From: a virus
Direction: 5' to 3' (one strand)
DNA length: 30,381 bases
IMG/VR virus record: IMGVR_UViG_3300030012_003411
Location: 1-30,381 of that record
Under the pieces are notes generated by a model. That model was not told where the DNA came from. It made no database searches and saw only the letters and a list, made by a program, of their open reading frames with translations. The translations under genes were made by a program, and so were the position numbers. Shown one piece after another: positions 14,784-22,122 of this stretch. Within the stretch, counting starts at the first letter, position 1, and each line of letters starts with the position of its first letter.

Positions 14784-15169
14784 TATTCTTTCTCCTCTGT
14801 TACCGCTTTTTCGTAATACACTATGATTTTTGTTTGTTGGTTTATATATCTTCGAAGGTCTGCAATATTCAATGCTAGGTTCTCATAATCTTTCATACTC
14901 AAAGCAACAAAAGCTAAGTCACCATATATTGCGGTAAACTCTGCAGCAAATTCTTCAAAGTTATCTTCTGTAACGACAAAGACTCTTGTGTCACTGAGTT
15001 GGAGTGGTTTCGGCCGGGCTACTGTTGGTATCTGTACCTTCTCCACTTGAGTTACTACTTTGACTTCCGGCGGAGGGCGGAAGCTGGAGCAACCACTGAG
15101 GATCAGGATACTGGTTAGTATTGCCAGACTCTTCCATGAGACCACGCCACAGGTTTGCTGAAGCGCCAT
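14783..15169 (-). CDS. Rz1-like outer-membrane spanin lipoprotein
   Basis: 128 aa starting 326 bases inside the upstream Rz-like gene in another frame, with GAAGGA before the ATG. A short signal peptide (W-K-S-L-A-I-L-T-S-I-L-I) ends in the lipobox LSGC at residues 24-27. The mature protein begins with a Pro/Val-rich stretch (S-S-F-R-P-P-P-E-V-K-V-V), as in Rz1 lipoproteins. A long helical tail follows. In two-component spanins this lipoprotein joins an inner-membrane partner across the periplasm to fuse the membranes at lysis. The overlap architecture is the main evidence; the mature part is longer than lambda Rz1. Confidence 0.65.
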   Translation of the reverse strand: MALQQTCGVVSWKSLAILTSILILSGCSSFRPPPEVKVVTQVEKVQIPTVARPKPLQLSDTRVFVVTEDNFEEFAAEFTAIYGDLAFVALSMKDYENLALNIADLRRYINQQTKIIVYYEKAVTEEKE

Positions 15170-15494
15170 TCATTTTTCCTTCTAGTTGTTTTGAATCTTT
15201 TAGTGCTTCCACTACTAGATTTAATTTAGTTAATTTAGTTCTAAGTTCGTCGCCATAAGCTTCTGCCTTTTGCAAAGACAACGTTAACTCTTTATTGAGT
15301 TCACCGATCTTTGCCATGTCAGCTTTGAGTGTGTTTACACTCTCTTCAGCTACCTGAACTGCAACTTCTAATTTTGCGTTATTGTCTTGTAAGACCGCGA
15401 TCGTGGCCTGTGTGGTGTCGTAATAGTATTTTGCGCCGTAACCGGCGACACCTATGATACCCATAACGAAAATCAGAATATAAATTCTGGTCAT
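14991..15494 (-). CDS. Rz-like inner-membrane spanin
   Basis: 167 aa: an N-terminal uncleaved membrane anchor (residues 5-22, I-Y-I-L-I-F-V-M-G-I-I-G), a periplasmic coiled coil (about 30-105, regular Leu/Val/Ala heptads), and a Ser/Thr/Pro/Gln-rich tail. This is the classical i-spanin layout. The tail (about the last 59 residues) is encoded by the same DNA as the signal peptide and proline stretch of the lipoprotein in another frame. This explains its low-complexity composition. Start ATG 15494 overlaps the preceding gene stop. Confidence 0.65.
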   Translation of the reverse strand: MTRIYILIFVMGIIGVAGYGAKYYYDTTQATIAVLQDNNAKLEVAVQVAEESVNTLKADMAKIGELNKELTLSLQKAEAYGDELRTKLTKLNLVVEALKDSKQLEGKMNGASANLWRGLMEESGNTNQYPDPQWLLQLPPSAGSQSSNSSGEGTDTNSSPAETTPTQ

Positions 15495-16264
15495 ATAATG
15501 CCTTTTTCTTCTGCGTAATCTCTAAAACGTTTTACAAGTGCGTAGTGATCTTTTTTTCTTTTACGACGATCATGCACGTAAGTGACCATTCCTTTGCCTG
15601 TAGGTCCCATTGCTGTTACAGCTGGGTTTGGAATACTAGCGGTTGTAGTGATTTCACCAATGTCTAAAGTTTTTGGTGCACCCTTCTCTCCAGGCTTTCT
15701 CATTCGTTCACCAGAACCACGCTTGATTCTTTCTCTCTTTTTACGAATGTTATCCCACAGACTTTCTTTCTGAGTCATCTGCTTTTGTTTATCGTTTTCT
15801 TTCTGCCGAGCCTTAGCGTCATCTGCACGATTCTTTCTGATCATGGCCAAACGCTTGGCTCTTTCTTTTTCTTGCTCAGGACTTAAAACTCCAGTATCTT
15901 CTTTCTTATCACCCATCTTTGCAAATGCTGCTTTACGATTTGCATCGGTTTTGAAACCTTCCTTACGCATTTCTTTCGTTTTCTTTTTCATGGCGTTTAT
16001 ATACTTTCTATAAACTGCGGCCTCAGCCGTTTTACCCATAACTCTTGCTCTTTGCTCCATAGCGATAGCTGCTTGTATCTTATGAGCATGTGTTCTATTC
16101 GAACGTTTAATCTTTGCTACACTCGCCTTTGCAGTTTCAACATCCTTAAAACCTAGGCCGTGGATTGTACCTTTTGGGTTTTCGTCTGTATACAAATCAG
16201 AATGGCTAGGACTATTTCGCCTCTGGCCTTTCTTTCTTGGAATACGGGGAGTCTCGTGCATCAT
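15491..16264 (-). CDS. highly basic, probable virion-associated protein, 257 aa
   Basis: 257 aa, rich in Lys and Arg throughout. The N-terminal third has SHSDLYTDENPKGTIHGLGF, then K-D-V-E-T-A-K-A-S-V and THAHKIQAAIAMEQRARVMG. This repeat-like module is found in many phages and some large eukaryotic viruses, as far as I recall. The central and C-terminal parts are charged helices. The composition suits a DNA- or scaffold-binding virion protein. The function is unknown. It overlaps both neighbours by four bases. Confidence 0.6.
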   Translation of the reverse strand: MMHETPRIPRKKGQRRNSPSHSDLYTDENPKGTIHGLGFKDVETAKASVAKIKRSNRTHAHKIQAAIAMEQRARVMGKTAEAAVYRKYINAMKKKTKEMRKEGFKTDANRKAAFAKMGDKKEDTGVLSPEQEKERAKRLAMIRKNRADDAKARQKENDKQKQMTQKESLWDNIRKKRERIKRGSGERMRKPGEKGAPKTLDIGEITTTASIPNPAVTAMGPTGKGMVTYVHDRRKRKKDHYALVKRFRDYAEEKGII

Positions 16265-16845
16265 TTGTAGAGTTCGCCTGTAGTTATATACACTGGTTGA
16301 TTTGTCTTAAGATGTGTCGCTTCGTAAACTTTTATTCCAAAAACTTCACCAACTGGATTACTATCGAAAACTTTTACCTGGTCTTTTGGTAACACTATTT
16401 CATCTAGAGTCCTATTACAGACTTTAGGGTTCTTCATTCTATATACGCCTGGTGCGATCGTACCATCTTCAAGGATAAACCATTCACTATTTTCGCTCAA
16501 AAAGTCAGTAGGGTCGAATCCGAATTCGGACACGATCCTCTCAAGCTGATCGTCGGATAGTCTGTATTTTTCTTTAATGAGAAACAAACCTGCGGCAAAT
16601 GACCCAAGGCCGCTTCCAAGACCGGGTACTTTCCCAAGCAGCCGCTTAAGGTTAGCACAAAGACGAATAAAAGGAGTATAGGAAGCTTTCCTAGCAGGAG
16701 TGTCCAGCGGTTGACTTTTAATTCTTTTACCATTATCATCAATTACACCTTCTTTCCATGCATCCCACTTTTTCCAATCAAGCACCAGCATCCGGATAAA
16801 CCGGAAGGTGTAAACCATATCTGCGCCACGTTTGATAATACTCAT
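16261..16845 (-). CDS. conserved phage protein (virion block), 194 aa
   Basis: 194 aa starting MSIIKRGADMVYTFRFIRML, an opening I recall from marine T4-like phages. The centre has L-G-K-V-P-G-L-G-S-G-L-G and a short hydrophobic run (S-F-A-A-G-L-F-L-I). The C-terminal half is beta-rich with F-I-L-E-D-G-T-I-A-P-G-V-Y. It lies among structural-type genes, so a virion or assembly role is inferred; no enzymatic motif is seen. Confidence 0.6.
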   Translation of the reverse strand: MSIIKRGADMVYTFRFIRMLVLDWKKWDAWKEGVIDDNGKRIKSQPLDTPARKASYTPFIRLCANLKRLLGKVPGLGSGLGSFAAGLFLIKEKYRLSDDQLERIVSEFGFDPTDFLSENSEWFILEDGTIAPGVYRMKNPKVCNRTLDEIVLPKDQVKVFDSNPVGEVFGIKVYEATHLKTNQPVYITTGELYK

Positions 16846-17210
16846 ATTTCTCTTAACCTGTTTACAACTATCGGGTCCATTGGAAAGCCAGTAACTTGGT
16901 CATCCGTGATATACTTTAGATATATCAAGAATGGCTTCACTACTGGCCAATGTTTATGATCAAGTTTCAATTTCAATATATTGATCGAAGGTTCATTACC
17001 GAAAGAATTAAAAATAACAATCAAATGATTTAAGATTAATCTTTCGGCCAGTTCACCATGTTCAATATACCTATTAGCCAGTCTCTTAACGTACTTAAAC
17101 CTTTTTAGGTCTTCGTGAAACTCTTCAATATCTGAGAACTTAGGTTTGTAATACGCTTTCGCTGCATACAGCATTAGGTTCTCTTCAGTTAATTCATTGA
17201 ATATCATCAT
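16842..17210 (-). CDS. conserved phage protein, 122 aa, SD-less start
   Basis: 122 aa, helical, with N-E-L-T-E-E-N-L-M-L-Y-A-A-K and a later R-L-I-L-N-H-L-I-V-I-F-N-S-F-G motif. A family of this length with the RLILNHLIV core is common in T4-like cyano- and pelagiphages to my recollection; no role is known to me. Two ATGs stand in tandem (17210 and 17207). There is no Shine-Dalgarno; AATATATACCTTT precedes the first ATG exactly as before the nuclease gene at 11325. Confidence 0.65.
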   Translation of the reverse strand: MMIFNELTEENLMLYAAKAYYKPKFSDIEEFHEDLKRFKYVKRLANRYIEHGELAERLILNHLIVIFNSFGNEPSINILKLKLDHKHWPVVKPFLIYLKYITDDQVTGFPMDPIVVNRLREI

Positions 17211-17223
17211 AAAGGTATATATT
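17208..17223 (-). promoter_or_regulatory. AT-rich octamer at -13 to -6 of an SD-less start
   Basis: AATATATACCTTTATG ends in the start codon of the 122-aa gene and fills the gap after the TAA of the preceding gene. It is the twin of the element at 11323-11338 and positioned like the TATAAATA at 24759-24752. It is a candidate late-type promoter giving leaderless mRNA. Confidence 0.4.
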
Positions 17224-17226
17224 CAA

Positions 17227-17493
17227 TTAGCCAAATAGAGAAATTTTCTTTGTCTTCTTTTTCTTTTTTGGCTTTGGTGTTAGGTCTTCTTGAACCTCAG
17301 CTTCGATATCGTCTGCGTACACATGCACTTCTTCTTCAACGACTGGAGCTGGTTCAGCAATCATTTGTACGCCGTTATATTCATCCAGCTGTTCCTGTGT
17401 AATACGTTGTGATTTTAAAAGTTCACCTGTACGAGGGTGTACCCACCCACGGGTTGTTGGGATAGCACCCTTTGGTCCTGGTTTAAGAGCCAT
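17227..17493 (-). CDS. small protein with acidic middle and Lys-rich tail, 88 aa
   Basis: 88 aa from ATG 17493, supported by AAGGA nine bases upstream; an open frame continues further up but overlaps the previous gene. It begins MALKPGPKGAIPTTRGWVHP, then R-T-G-E-L-L-K-S-Q-R. An acidic stretch (E-E-E-V-H-V-Y-A-D-D-I-E) follows, and it ends with a run of lysines before I-S-L-F-G. The first 40 residues look like a small folded module and the rest is probably disordered. It sits in the virion block; function unknown. Confidence 0.6.
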   Translation of the reverse strand: MALKPGPKGAIPTTRGWVHPRTGELLKSQRITQEQLDEYNGVQMIAEPAPVVEEEVHVYADDIEAEVQEDLTPKPKKKKKTKKISLFG

Positions 17494-18244
17494 TTTCATC
17501 TTCCTTTTCATACATTGATTCATATGCAGCTTTGATTGAATCAACCTGTTCTTTAGTTGTCTTGTGAGCAGGATGATCTGGTGTAGCTGATTTCATGATA
17601 GCTTTGTCACCTTGTTTGTTATCATTGTTGCGCATAGGTGACGGCTTTGTTGAATCCTCAGCCTTCTTTGATTCAGGATCTTCCTTCTCACCTTTGCCGT
17701 GTTTTTTCATAGGACTAGCGTCCATCATTTTCTTATCAGAACGCGCATCATCTTTCGGCATGTTTTCACGATTCTGATCTTTCATACGCTTAGCACCAGC
17801 CGCATCTTCCCAGATCGACATTAGCTTACCGCGAATATCGGTATCTTCTTTCTTCATGGTCTTACCAATTGCCTTTCTTCTTTTATGTAGATATTCGTCT
17901 GAACTATCGACGTCGCCATCGTTGTCAATATCTTTGTCTTTACGATCCTTAAACTTTTTAGCAGCTGCTTTAGGATCTACTGGATCCATTTCTTTTTCTT
18001 CTTTTTTAGCATCGTCTTGAATATCTTTTTTCAAGCTTGCTGCTTGACCTTTATGAATGTTAACAGCTTTTTTCAAACCCTTAATAACTTTTTTAACTGT
18101 TTCTTTATCATCGTCATCGAGACCTTCAAACATGTCGTTTGCATGATTCTTAAGTTCTGCTGTTTTAGCGGCTTGTTGAGCCTTTTCAAATTCGGCCATA
18201 TCGTTCAGTGCGGCCCGGACACCTTCAATCATTTTTCTATCCAT
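17483..18244 (-). CDS. charged virion-block protein with EF-hand/dockerin-like loop, 253 aa
   Basis: 253 aa, very rich in Lys, Asp and Glu, with low hydrophobicity. An EF-hand-type loop lies at residues 105-116 (DIDNDGDVDSSD), followed by E-Y-L-H-K-R-R-K-A-I. This D-x-DGDVD...EYLHKRRKA module is one I associate with marine myophage virion or assembly proteins. The N-terminal 80 residues form a helical scaffold-like segment; the C-terminal 100 residues are probably disordered. A head-core or scaffold role would suit the composition, but this is inference. Confidence 0.55.
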   Translation of the reverse strand: MDRKMIEGVRAALNDMAEFEKAQQAAKTAELKNHANDMFEGLDDDDKETVKKVIKGLKKAVNIHKGQAASLKKDIQDDAKKEEKEMDPVDPKAAAKKFKDRKDKDIDNDGDVDSSDEYLHKRRKAIGKTMKKEDTDIRGKLMSIWEDAAGAKRMKDQNRENMPKDDARSDKKMMDASPMKKHGKGEKEDPESKKAEDSTKPSPMRNNDNKQGDKAIMKSATPDHPAHKTTKEQVDSIKAAYESMYEKEDENGS

Positions 18245-18255
18245 CTGCTTTACTC

Positions 18256-18528
18256 CTACATCCAGATGTTATTTACAATGGCTGCTATTGCTACAGCCAT
18301 TACCACCCAGAACAGTTTATTGATTGTCTGGACCGTTCTAGTATTATCTGAGGCTATTGCCCCGATCTCATCTATCTTTACAGATAATTTATTTAATCTT
18401 TCGGTGTGGTGCGATTGAGATTCTGCCAAAGCTGCTATCTTTTCCTCAGCACGAGCTAAGTCAACCATAGCATCCGCTAGTCGATCGATCTTTTCTTCGA
18501 TTCTATCGAGTCTTTGGTCAGTACTCAT
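18256..18528 (-). CDS. coiled-coil protein with C-terminal membrane anchor (XhlA-like)
   Basis: 90 aa from ATG 18528; a longer open frame upstream overlaps the previous gene and is not needed. Residues 4-66 are a continuous coiled coil (R-L-D-R-I-E-E-K-I-D-R-L ... E-R-L-N-K-L-S-V-K-I). Residues 70-88 are a membrane span (L-F-W-V-V-M-A-V-A-I-A-A-I-V). This tail-anchored design matches XhlA-like phage proteins, some of which help holins. With spanins about 3 kb downstream on the same strand, a lysis role is possible. A structural role is equally possible. Confidence 0.55.
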   Translation of the reverse strand: MSTDQRLDRIEEKIDRLADAMVDLARAEEKIAALAESQSHHTERLNKLSVKIDEIGAIASDNTRTVQTINKLFWVVMAVAIAAIVNNIWM

Positions 18529-18529
18529 T

Positions 18530-18886
18530 TTAGTTATCAACCTTTGCACCGGCTCTCCATTGGTAACATGACCAGTATCTTGCCTTAGTTTTGGGACCGG
18601 GATTATCACAGTTGTGTCTTGCTCTAAAGCTTTTACGCCGAGCAGGATCATCTCTTTTAATACTCATGTTTGGATCACCAAACCGTACGACAACTACCTT
18701 GCCTTTTTCATTCTTTACATACACCTTAAATTTTTTATTCGGATCTTCAGACGTGCGAATAGGATCGTTCAAGGTAACTTTTCTACCTTGATACTCTGCT
18801 TCTTCCAACTCTAAATCGTCATACATGCCTTCGCATATATTATCGATTTCTTCTTCCCGAAACTTTTTAAACTTATCCAAACTCAA
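18530..18886 (-). CDS. conserved phage protein, 118 aa (virion block)
   Basis: 118 aa from a TTG at 18886, supported by AAGGA nine bases upstream; no ATG fits. After an acidic N-terminus it has E-Y-Q-G-R-K-V-T-L-N-D-P-I-R, V-V-R-F-G-D-P-N-M-S-I-K-R-D and R-R-K-S-F-R-A-R-H-N-C-D. It ends with A-R-Y-W-S-C-Y-Q-W. This RFGDPNM...KSFRARHNC...YWSC pattern is highly conserved in marine phages as I recall, with two or three cysteines that may bind metal. The function is unknown to me. Confidence 0.65.
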   Translation of the reverse strand: MSLDKFKKFREEEIDNICEGMYDDLELEEAEYQGRKVTLNDPIRTSEDPNKKFKVYVKNEKGKVVVVRFGDPNMSIKRDDPARRKSFRARHNCDNPGPKTKARYWSCYQWRAGAKVDN

Positions 18887-19127
18887 AAGCTGCTATCCTT
18901 CTCATTTGTCTGTTGAACTCGGCCTGGTTCGGCTTTGTCTTGTAAAGTTTTTTAGTAAGTGAACTATTCTTCTTACCTTTGATCCGGTACTTGTAACCTT
19001 TTGCTTTATGCTCAGGGTCTGTAACTTTCACCAAGCGTCGCTTATACTGTGCCTCGTAAGACTCAGGACCTTTCGGCGCATCGGTACTAGCTTTCTTACC
19101 TTCTGCAAATTCTTTGAACCTTTTCAT
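18873..19127 (-). CDS. basic small protein with MKRFKEF N-terminus, 84 aa
   Basis: 84 aa, strongly basic. It opens with MKRFKEFAEGKK, a degenerate form of the F-x-x-[FY]-[LI]-x-E N-terminus shared by several proteins of this block (here A-E-G instead of L-x-E). Lys/Arg-rich strands follow (Y-K-R-R-L-V-K-V-T-D; Y-R-I-K-G-K-K). AGGTGAG lies just before the ATG, which overlaps the stop of the Cys-rich gene as ATGA. Probably nucleic-acid binding and virion associated; inference only. Confidence 0.55.
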   Translation of the reverse strand: MKRFKEFAEGKKASTDAPKGPESYEAQYKRRLVKVTDPEHKAKGYKYRIKGKKNSSLTKKLYKTKPNQAEFNRQMRRIAAFEFG

Positions 19128-19249
19128 CGTTTCTCACCTATGTAGTGGTAACTGTTATCGCAATCGCAATTATAACAAACGTCATTCACGCACTCTTGAC
19201 ATTCTTCTCCACAATGACAATTATGACCGCACTTATGACATCTATCCAT
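19124..19249 (-). CDS. Cys-rich metal-binding mini-protein, 41 aa
   Basis: A 41-codon frame with nine cysteines and four histidines: C at residues 4, 7, 11, 13, 17, 20, 25, 28 and 30 (CHKCGHNCHC, then E-E-C-Q-E-C, then CYNCDC). The CxxC/CxC spacing is what a metallothionein or a double zinc knuckle would use. The junctions are perfect: TAATG with the upstream gene, ATGA with the downstream gene, and GGGGAT six bases before the ATG. Nothing else explains this 120-base gap. The role is unknown; metal storage, zinc finger or redox buffering are all possible. Confidence 0.75.
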   Translation of the reverse strand: MDRCHKCGHNCHCGEECQECVNDVCYNCDCDNSYHYIGEKR

Positions 19250-20364
19250 TATCGTATCCCCAGATGTTTCTTAACTGCTTTTTGAGTTTTAGGATCTAAC
19301 CTTCTAAACACAGGACTATTTTTTCTAACCAAGTTTGGGTTGGCCTTAAACATTCTTAAAGTATCATCATCAACTTCGATACCTTTCATTAATTTCTTTT
19401 CATCCAGTCCAATCGAAAATACAGTTTTGTCTCCTTTGCCTGGACGTATGTCAAACTCTCTGCCGACCATCATGTCACCTTTTTTGGGTGATAAAGGTTT
19501 ATGAAGTTTAACAACCTTTGCTTTGTTTCTACCAACTATGCCTCTACCTTTACTTGGCGAATCCATTGTGTGGCCACGCTTTGCCATATCCTTTGCATCT
19601 CTAAAGTCAGAGGCAAATCCAATAACTTTACCGACGCGATCAATCGCAACAAATTTATAATTTACTGCTTCATCAACCGGATTATCCTTGTCAGTCTTTT
19701 GACCAGGCGTTACTTTTTTCATATGCTTTACTGAATCGTCAGTACCATAGTCGTATTGTTCTTTAACTTTTTTCTTAGCCTTTTGGAATACTTGAGTATC
19801 GCCTGTGACTAAATCAATAAGGTCACCGAATGCGTCAAAGATAATCTTACGATGCTGTGGCTTTACTTCTTTACCAGCGTCCATTGACTTCATGGCCATC
19901 ATTAGTTTGTTGACGTCTGATTTACCAACCAGACCAAGTGTGGCCAATTGTTTTACCTTACGCATCTTAGGATCTACGGCTTCCATTACGCCTTCACCCA
20001 TAGAACGAATCTTTTTACGAGTCTTAAACTTTTTAGTATCGCCACGATCTAGCATACCACGCATACCTGCTGCTGGATCATCCTTGCCATGTGCACCCTG
20101 AGCTCTACCTGGTGGTAACTTTTTTACCCTGCCACCACGTTTCTTAAATGCTGCCATAGCCCTATCCATATCTGCTTTTTGTTTTGCAGTCATTGCTTCC
20201 TGACGAACATCTTCATCCTTCAATGGTCCACGTTTAGCAGTTAGATAAGCCGCTACAGCCATGTCTCTACGTTCATCTTTATTTTTACCCTTGAACTGTG
20301 GAGCATCAGACTTCTGGAAGTCTTTGATCCAAGCCCCTATTCCATCTGATACTTTCAATGGCAT
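19249..20364 (-). CDS. basic multidomain virion-block protein, 371 aa
   Basis: 371 aa, Lys-rich. The N-terminal module reads MPLKVSDGIGAWIKDFQKSD, followed by A-P-Q-F-K-G-K and R-R-D-M-A-V-A-A-Y. I recall this module as common in marine T4-like phages. A central helical part has M-R-K-V-K-Q-L-A-T-L-G-L-V, and a C-terminal part is beta-rich with V-G-R-E-F-D-I-R-P-G-K-G-D. It ends in a short helix (P-K-T-Q-K-A-V-K-K-H). There is no catalytic signature. The neighbours (DUF5824, nucleotidyltransferase, basic proteins) suggest a virion component. TAATG junctions on both sides. Confidence 0.6.
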   Translation of the reverse strand: MPLKVSDGIGAWIKDFQKSDAPQFKGKNKDERRDMAVAAYLTAKRGPLKDEDVRQEAMTAKQKADMDRAMAAFKKRGGRVKKLPPGRAQGAHGKDDPAAGMRGMLDRGDTKKFKTRKKIRSMGEGVMEAVDPKMRKVKQLATLGLVGKSDVNKLMMAMKSMDAGKEVKPQHRKIIFDAFGDLIDLVTGDTQVFQKAKKKVKEQYDYGTDDSVKHMKKVTPGQKTDKDNPVDEAVNYKFVAIDRVGKVIGFASDFRDAKDMAKRGHTMDSPSKGRGIVGRNKAKVVKLHKPLSPKKGDMMVGREFDIRPGKGDKTVFSIGLDEKKLMKGIEVDDDTLRMFKANPNLVRKNSPVFRRLDPKTQKAVKKHLGIR

Positions 20365-20618
20365 TACTTTGATCCCCTTACTTTAGCCGCAAGGTCTTTA
20401 TCTGCCTTGCCCCATGTTCCTGACGATTTCGTTACGAATGAGTTAACCCTTGCTAAACCCCATTGCTGTGGAGTTGTACCTGGCCTGTGGCCCGTACGCC
20501 ATGCGGCCATCCCACGATTAAAAACTTTTCGAAGAATACCTAATGGCATACCTGATTTTTCAGCTTTCTTTTTTAAAGCTGCATCAGCTTTTTCATCTAA
20601 AAACTCTTTGAATTTCAT
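20364..20618 (-). CDS. DUF5824 family protein with capsid-targeting-like N-terminus
   Basis: 84 aa. After the N-terminus MKFKEFLDEKAD, the body reads A-L-K-K-K-A-E-K-S-G-M-P-L-G-I-L and V-F-N-R-G-M-A-A-W-R-T-G-H-R-P-G. It continues with Q-Q-W-G-L-A-R-V-N-S-F, the conserved core I recall as DUF5824, found in phages and large DNA viruses. The first nine residues end in L-D-E, a (L/I)-x-E site like that cut by T4 prohead protease. TAATG at both ends shows tight coupling. Confidence 0.7.
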   Translation of the reverse strand: MKFKEFLDEKADAALKKKAEKSGMPLGILRKVFNRGMAAWRTGHRPGTTPQQWGLARVNSFVTKSSGTWGKADKDLAAKVRGSK

Positions 20619-21685
20619 TAGTCGTCTCCGAACATTTGTTTGAATTTCTTTGTATGCCTACTTGGTTTCGTCTTAGCAGTAGCATCGCCTGGAGCTTTCT
20701 TGTAAGCTGCTGGATTATCATCATCCATTTTTGCTTGGCGCTTGAACTGCTGATCCCGAGCTACTTTTTGTTTCTTTGATAGCCCAGCATGATATACCTT
20801 TGGCTGTGTACCAGGTCTTCCACCAATATCTGGATCCTGTTTAGCCATCTTAACTCGTTCTTTTTTCTTTTCCAACATCTCAACAGCATCTAACCATTTA
20901 CGCATTTGTTGGCCTCCCGATTCAACAATTAAGTAATTAGAACCACGACGAATAACTTTTGCAACCATGTCTGTTTCTTTAATTACAACTTCATCACCGG
21001 GTTGGAACATCCCATCAACAAAATCTTCACGCACATTTGACACTGATTTAAGTTGTACGTGATTCTTAAATTGCTTTTGTTCTTTCAGGCCCATGCCTTT
21101 ACGAACTGTATTGTATAAACTCTTTGCATCATTGTTGGAAATAGCTCTCGGTAAACCTTGAGCAAACTTTGGAAAGTCATCATCCTTCGCTGCTGCTCTC
21201 ATCTTTGATGCTGACATTCCTTCTGCACCATCAGCATCTGGATCTCTTTCACCCGCTGACATCACATCAATTGACATGAAGTTATAGAAGCCGTGTGCAC
21301 CTTTTTTACCATTGTACTTACTTAATCGTGCATCAAACTCGTTTACACGATCAGAACCAACAACCATTACAACTTTTTTAAATCCTTCATCGTGTAACTT
21401 GGCCATCGCATGAAAAGGTGTTTTAATCTTATTGTCCATCAAGATTTGCCGGGCATGCTTTGGAAACATCTTACGTGCAAACTTAACTTTATCTTTATAC
21501 TTGAGTGGATTCTTATTATTATCAGAAGACTGTGAAAGGTAAACCCGATATGGATTTGATTTTGATGCAGATGATAACTTATTTAAAAGTTTCTCATGAC
21601 CAATGGTAGGTGGGTTCATTCTACCAAAAGTAAAATAAACAACCTTTTCTTCTTCAATTAGGTAACTTTTAAAACTAGGGATCAT
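20618..21685 (-). CDS. HIGH-type nucleotidyltransferase fused to SH3/KOW-like and basic tail
   Basis: 355 aa. After a short leader (MIPSFKSYLIEEEK) it has FTFGRMNPPTIGHEKLL, with T27-x-G-H30 as the (H/T)xGH nucleotide-binding motif. About residue 160 it has G-M-S-A-S-K-M-R, the ISSTxxR-like motif of NMNAT/PPAT/cytidylyltransferases. A segment at about 225-265 (F-Q-P-G-D-E-V-V-I-K, then K-V-I-R-R-G-S-N-Y-L-I-V) looks SH3/KOW-like. The last 90 residues are basic and probably disordered. It should transfer a nucleotidyl group to a phosphorylated acceptor; which one is unknown. The leader ends in L-I-E, a possible capsid-targeting signal. Confidence 0.7.
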   Translation of the reverse strand: MIPSFKSYLIEEEKVVYFTFGRMNPPTIGHEKLLNKLSSASKSNPYRVYLSQSSDNNKNPLKYKDKVKFARKMFPKHARQILMDNKIKTPFHAMAKLHDEGFKKVVMVVGSDRVNEFDARLSKYNGKKGAHGFYNFMSIDVMSAGERDPDADGAEGMSASKMRAAAKDDDFPKFAQGLPRAISNNDAKSLYNTVRKGMGLKEQKQFKNHVQLKSVSNVREDFVDGMFQPGDEVVIKETDMVAKVIRRGSNYLIVESGGQQMRKWLDAVEMLEKKKERVKMAKQDPDIGGRPGTQPKVYHAGLSKKQKVARDQQFKRQAKMDDDNPAAYKKAPGDATAKTKPSRHTKKFKQMFGDD

Positions 21686-22119
21686 CTCTTTCTCAATATC
21701 TCAGCTCTACGAACTTTAGGCATTGTTCTTTTTGTCAGTACAGCCACACGTTGTTGCCAACCGGTCTGTGCTAAGCGCTTCTCAATATTCTTCTTTTGCG
21801 CTACTGATAAACTTGCCTTGTCCTTACCCTTCGTTAAAATTTTAGCAGCAAGACCACGTGATTGACGACGTGCACGTTTTGCAAGCACGTCCTTAGTGGC
21901 CATACGTTTCTTAGCTCTTTCACGAGCTCTTTTTAACTGGGATTTGCGGCGCTTCATTGTGCGGGCCAGTTTGCGCCTGCCTGAGATAGAGAGTTCTTCT
22001 TCGGCGGGTTTCTTTTCTTCGTAACCCATCCGCTTTTGTTTTTGCTTACGATACTTTAGCTGATCATCGTAACCAGCATACGCATCAGGCGTAGCTAATA
22101 AGTCTTTGAACGAAAACAT
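21682..22119 (-). CDS. highly basic helical protein, 145 aa (virion block)
   Basis: 145 aa, about one third Lys+Arg. It begins MFSFKDLLATPDAY, related to the N-terminal pattern of its neighbours but without the Glu. It continues with L-S-I-S-G-R-R-K-L-A-R-T-M-K-R-R, then L-A-K-R-A-R-R-Q-S-R-G-L-A and S-L-S-V-A-Q-K-K-N-I-E-K-R-L. Proteins of this type recur in marine phages and are regarded as virion proteins as I recall. DNA condensation in the head would suit the charge; this is inference. Confidence 0.6.
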   Translation of the reverse strand: MFSFKDLLATPDAYAGYDDQLKYRKQKQKRMGYEEKKPAEEELSISGRRKLARTMKRRKSQLKRARERAKKRMATKDVLAKRARRQSRGLAAKILTKGKDKASLSVAQKKNIEKRLAQTGWQQRVAVLTKRTMPKVRRAEILRKR

Positions 22120-22122
22120 TCG

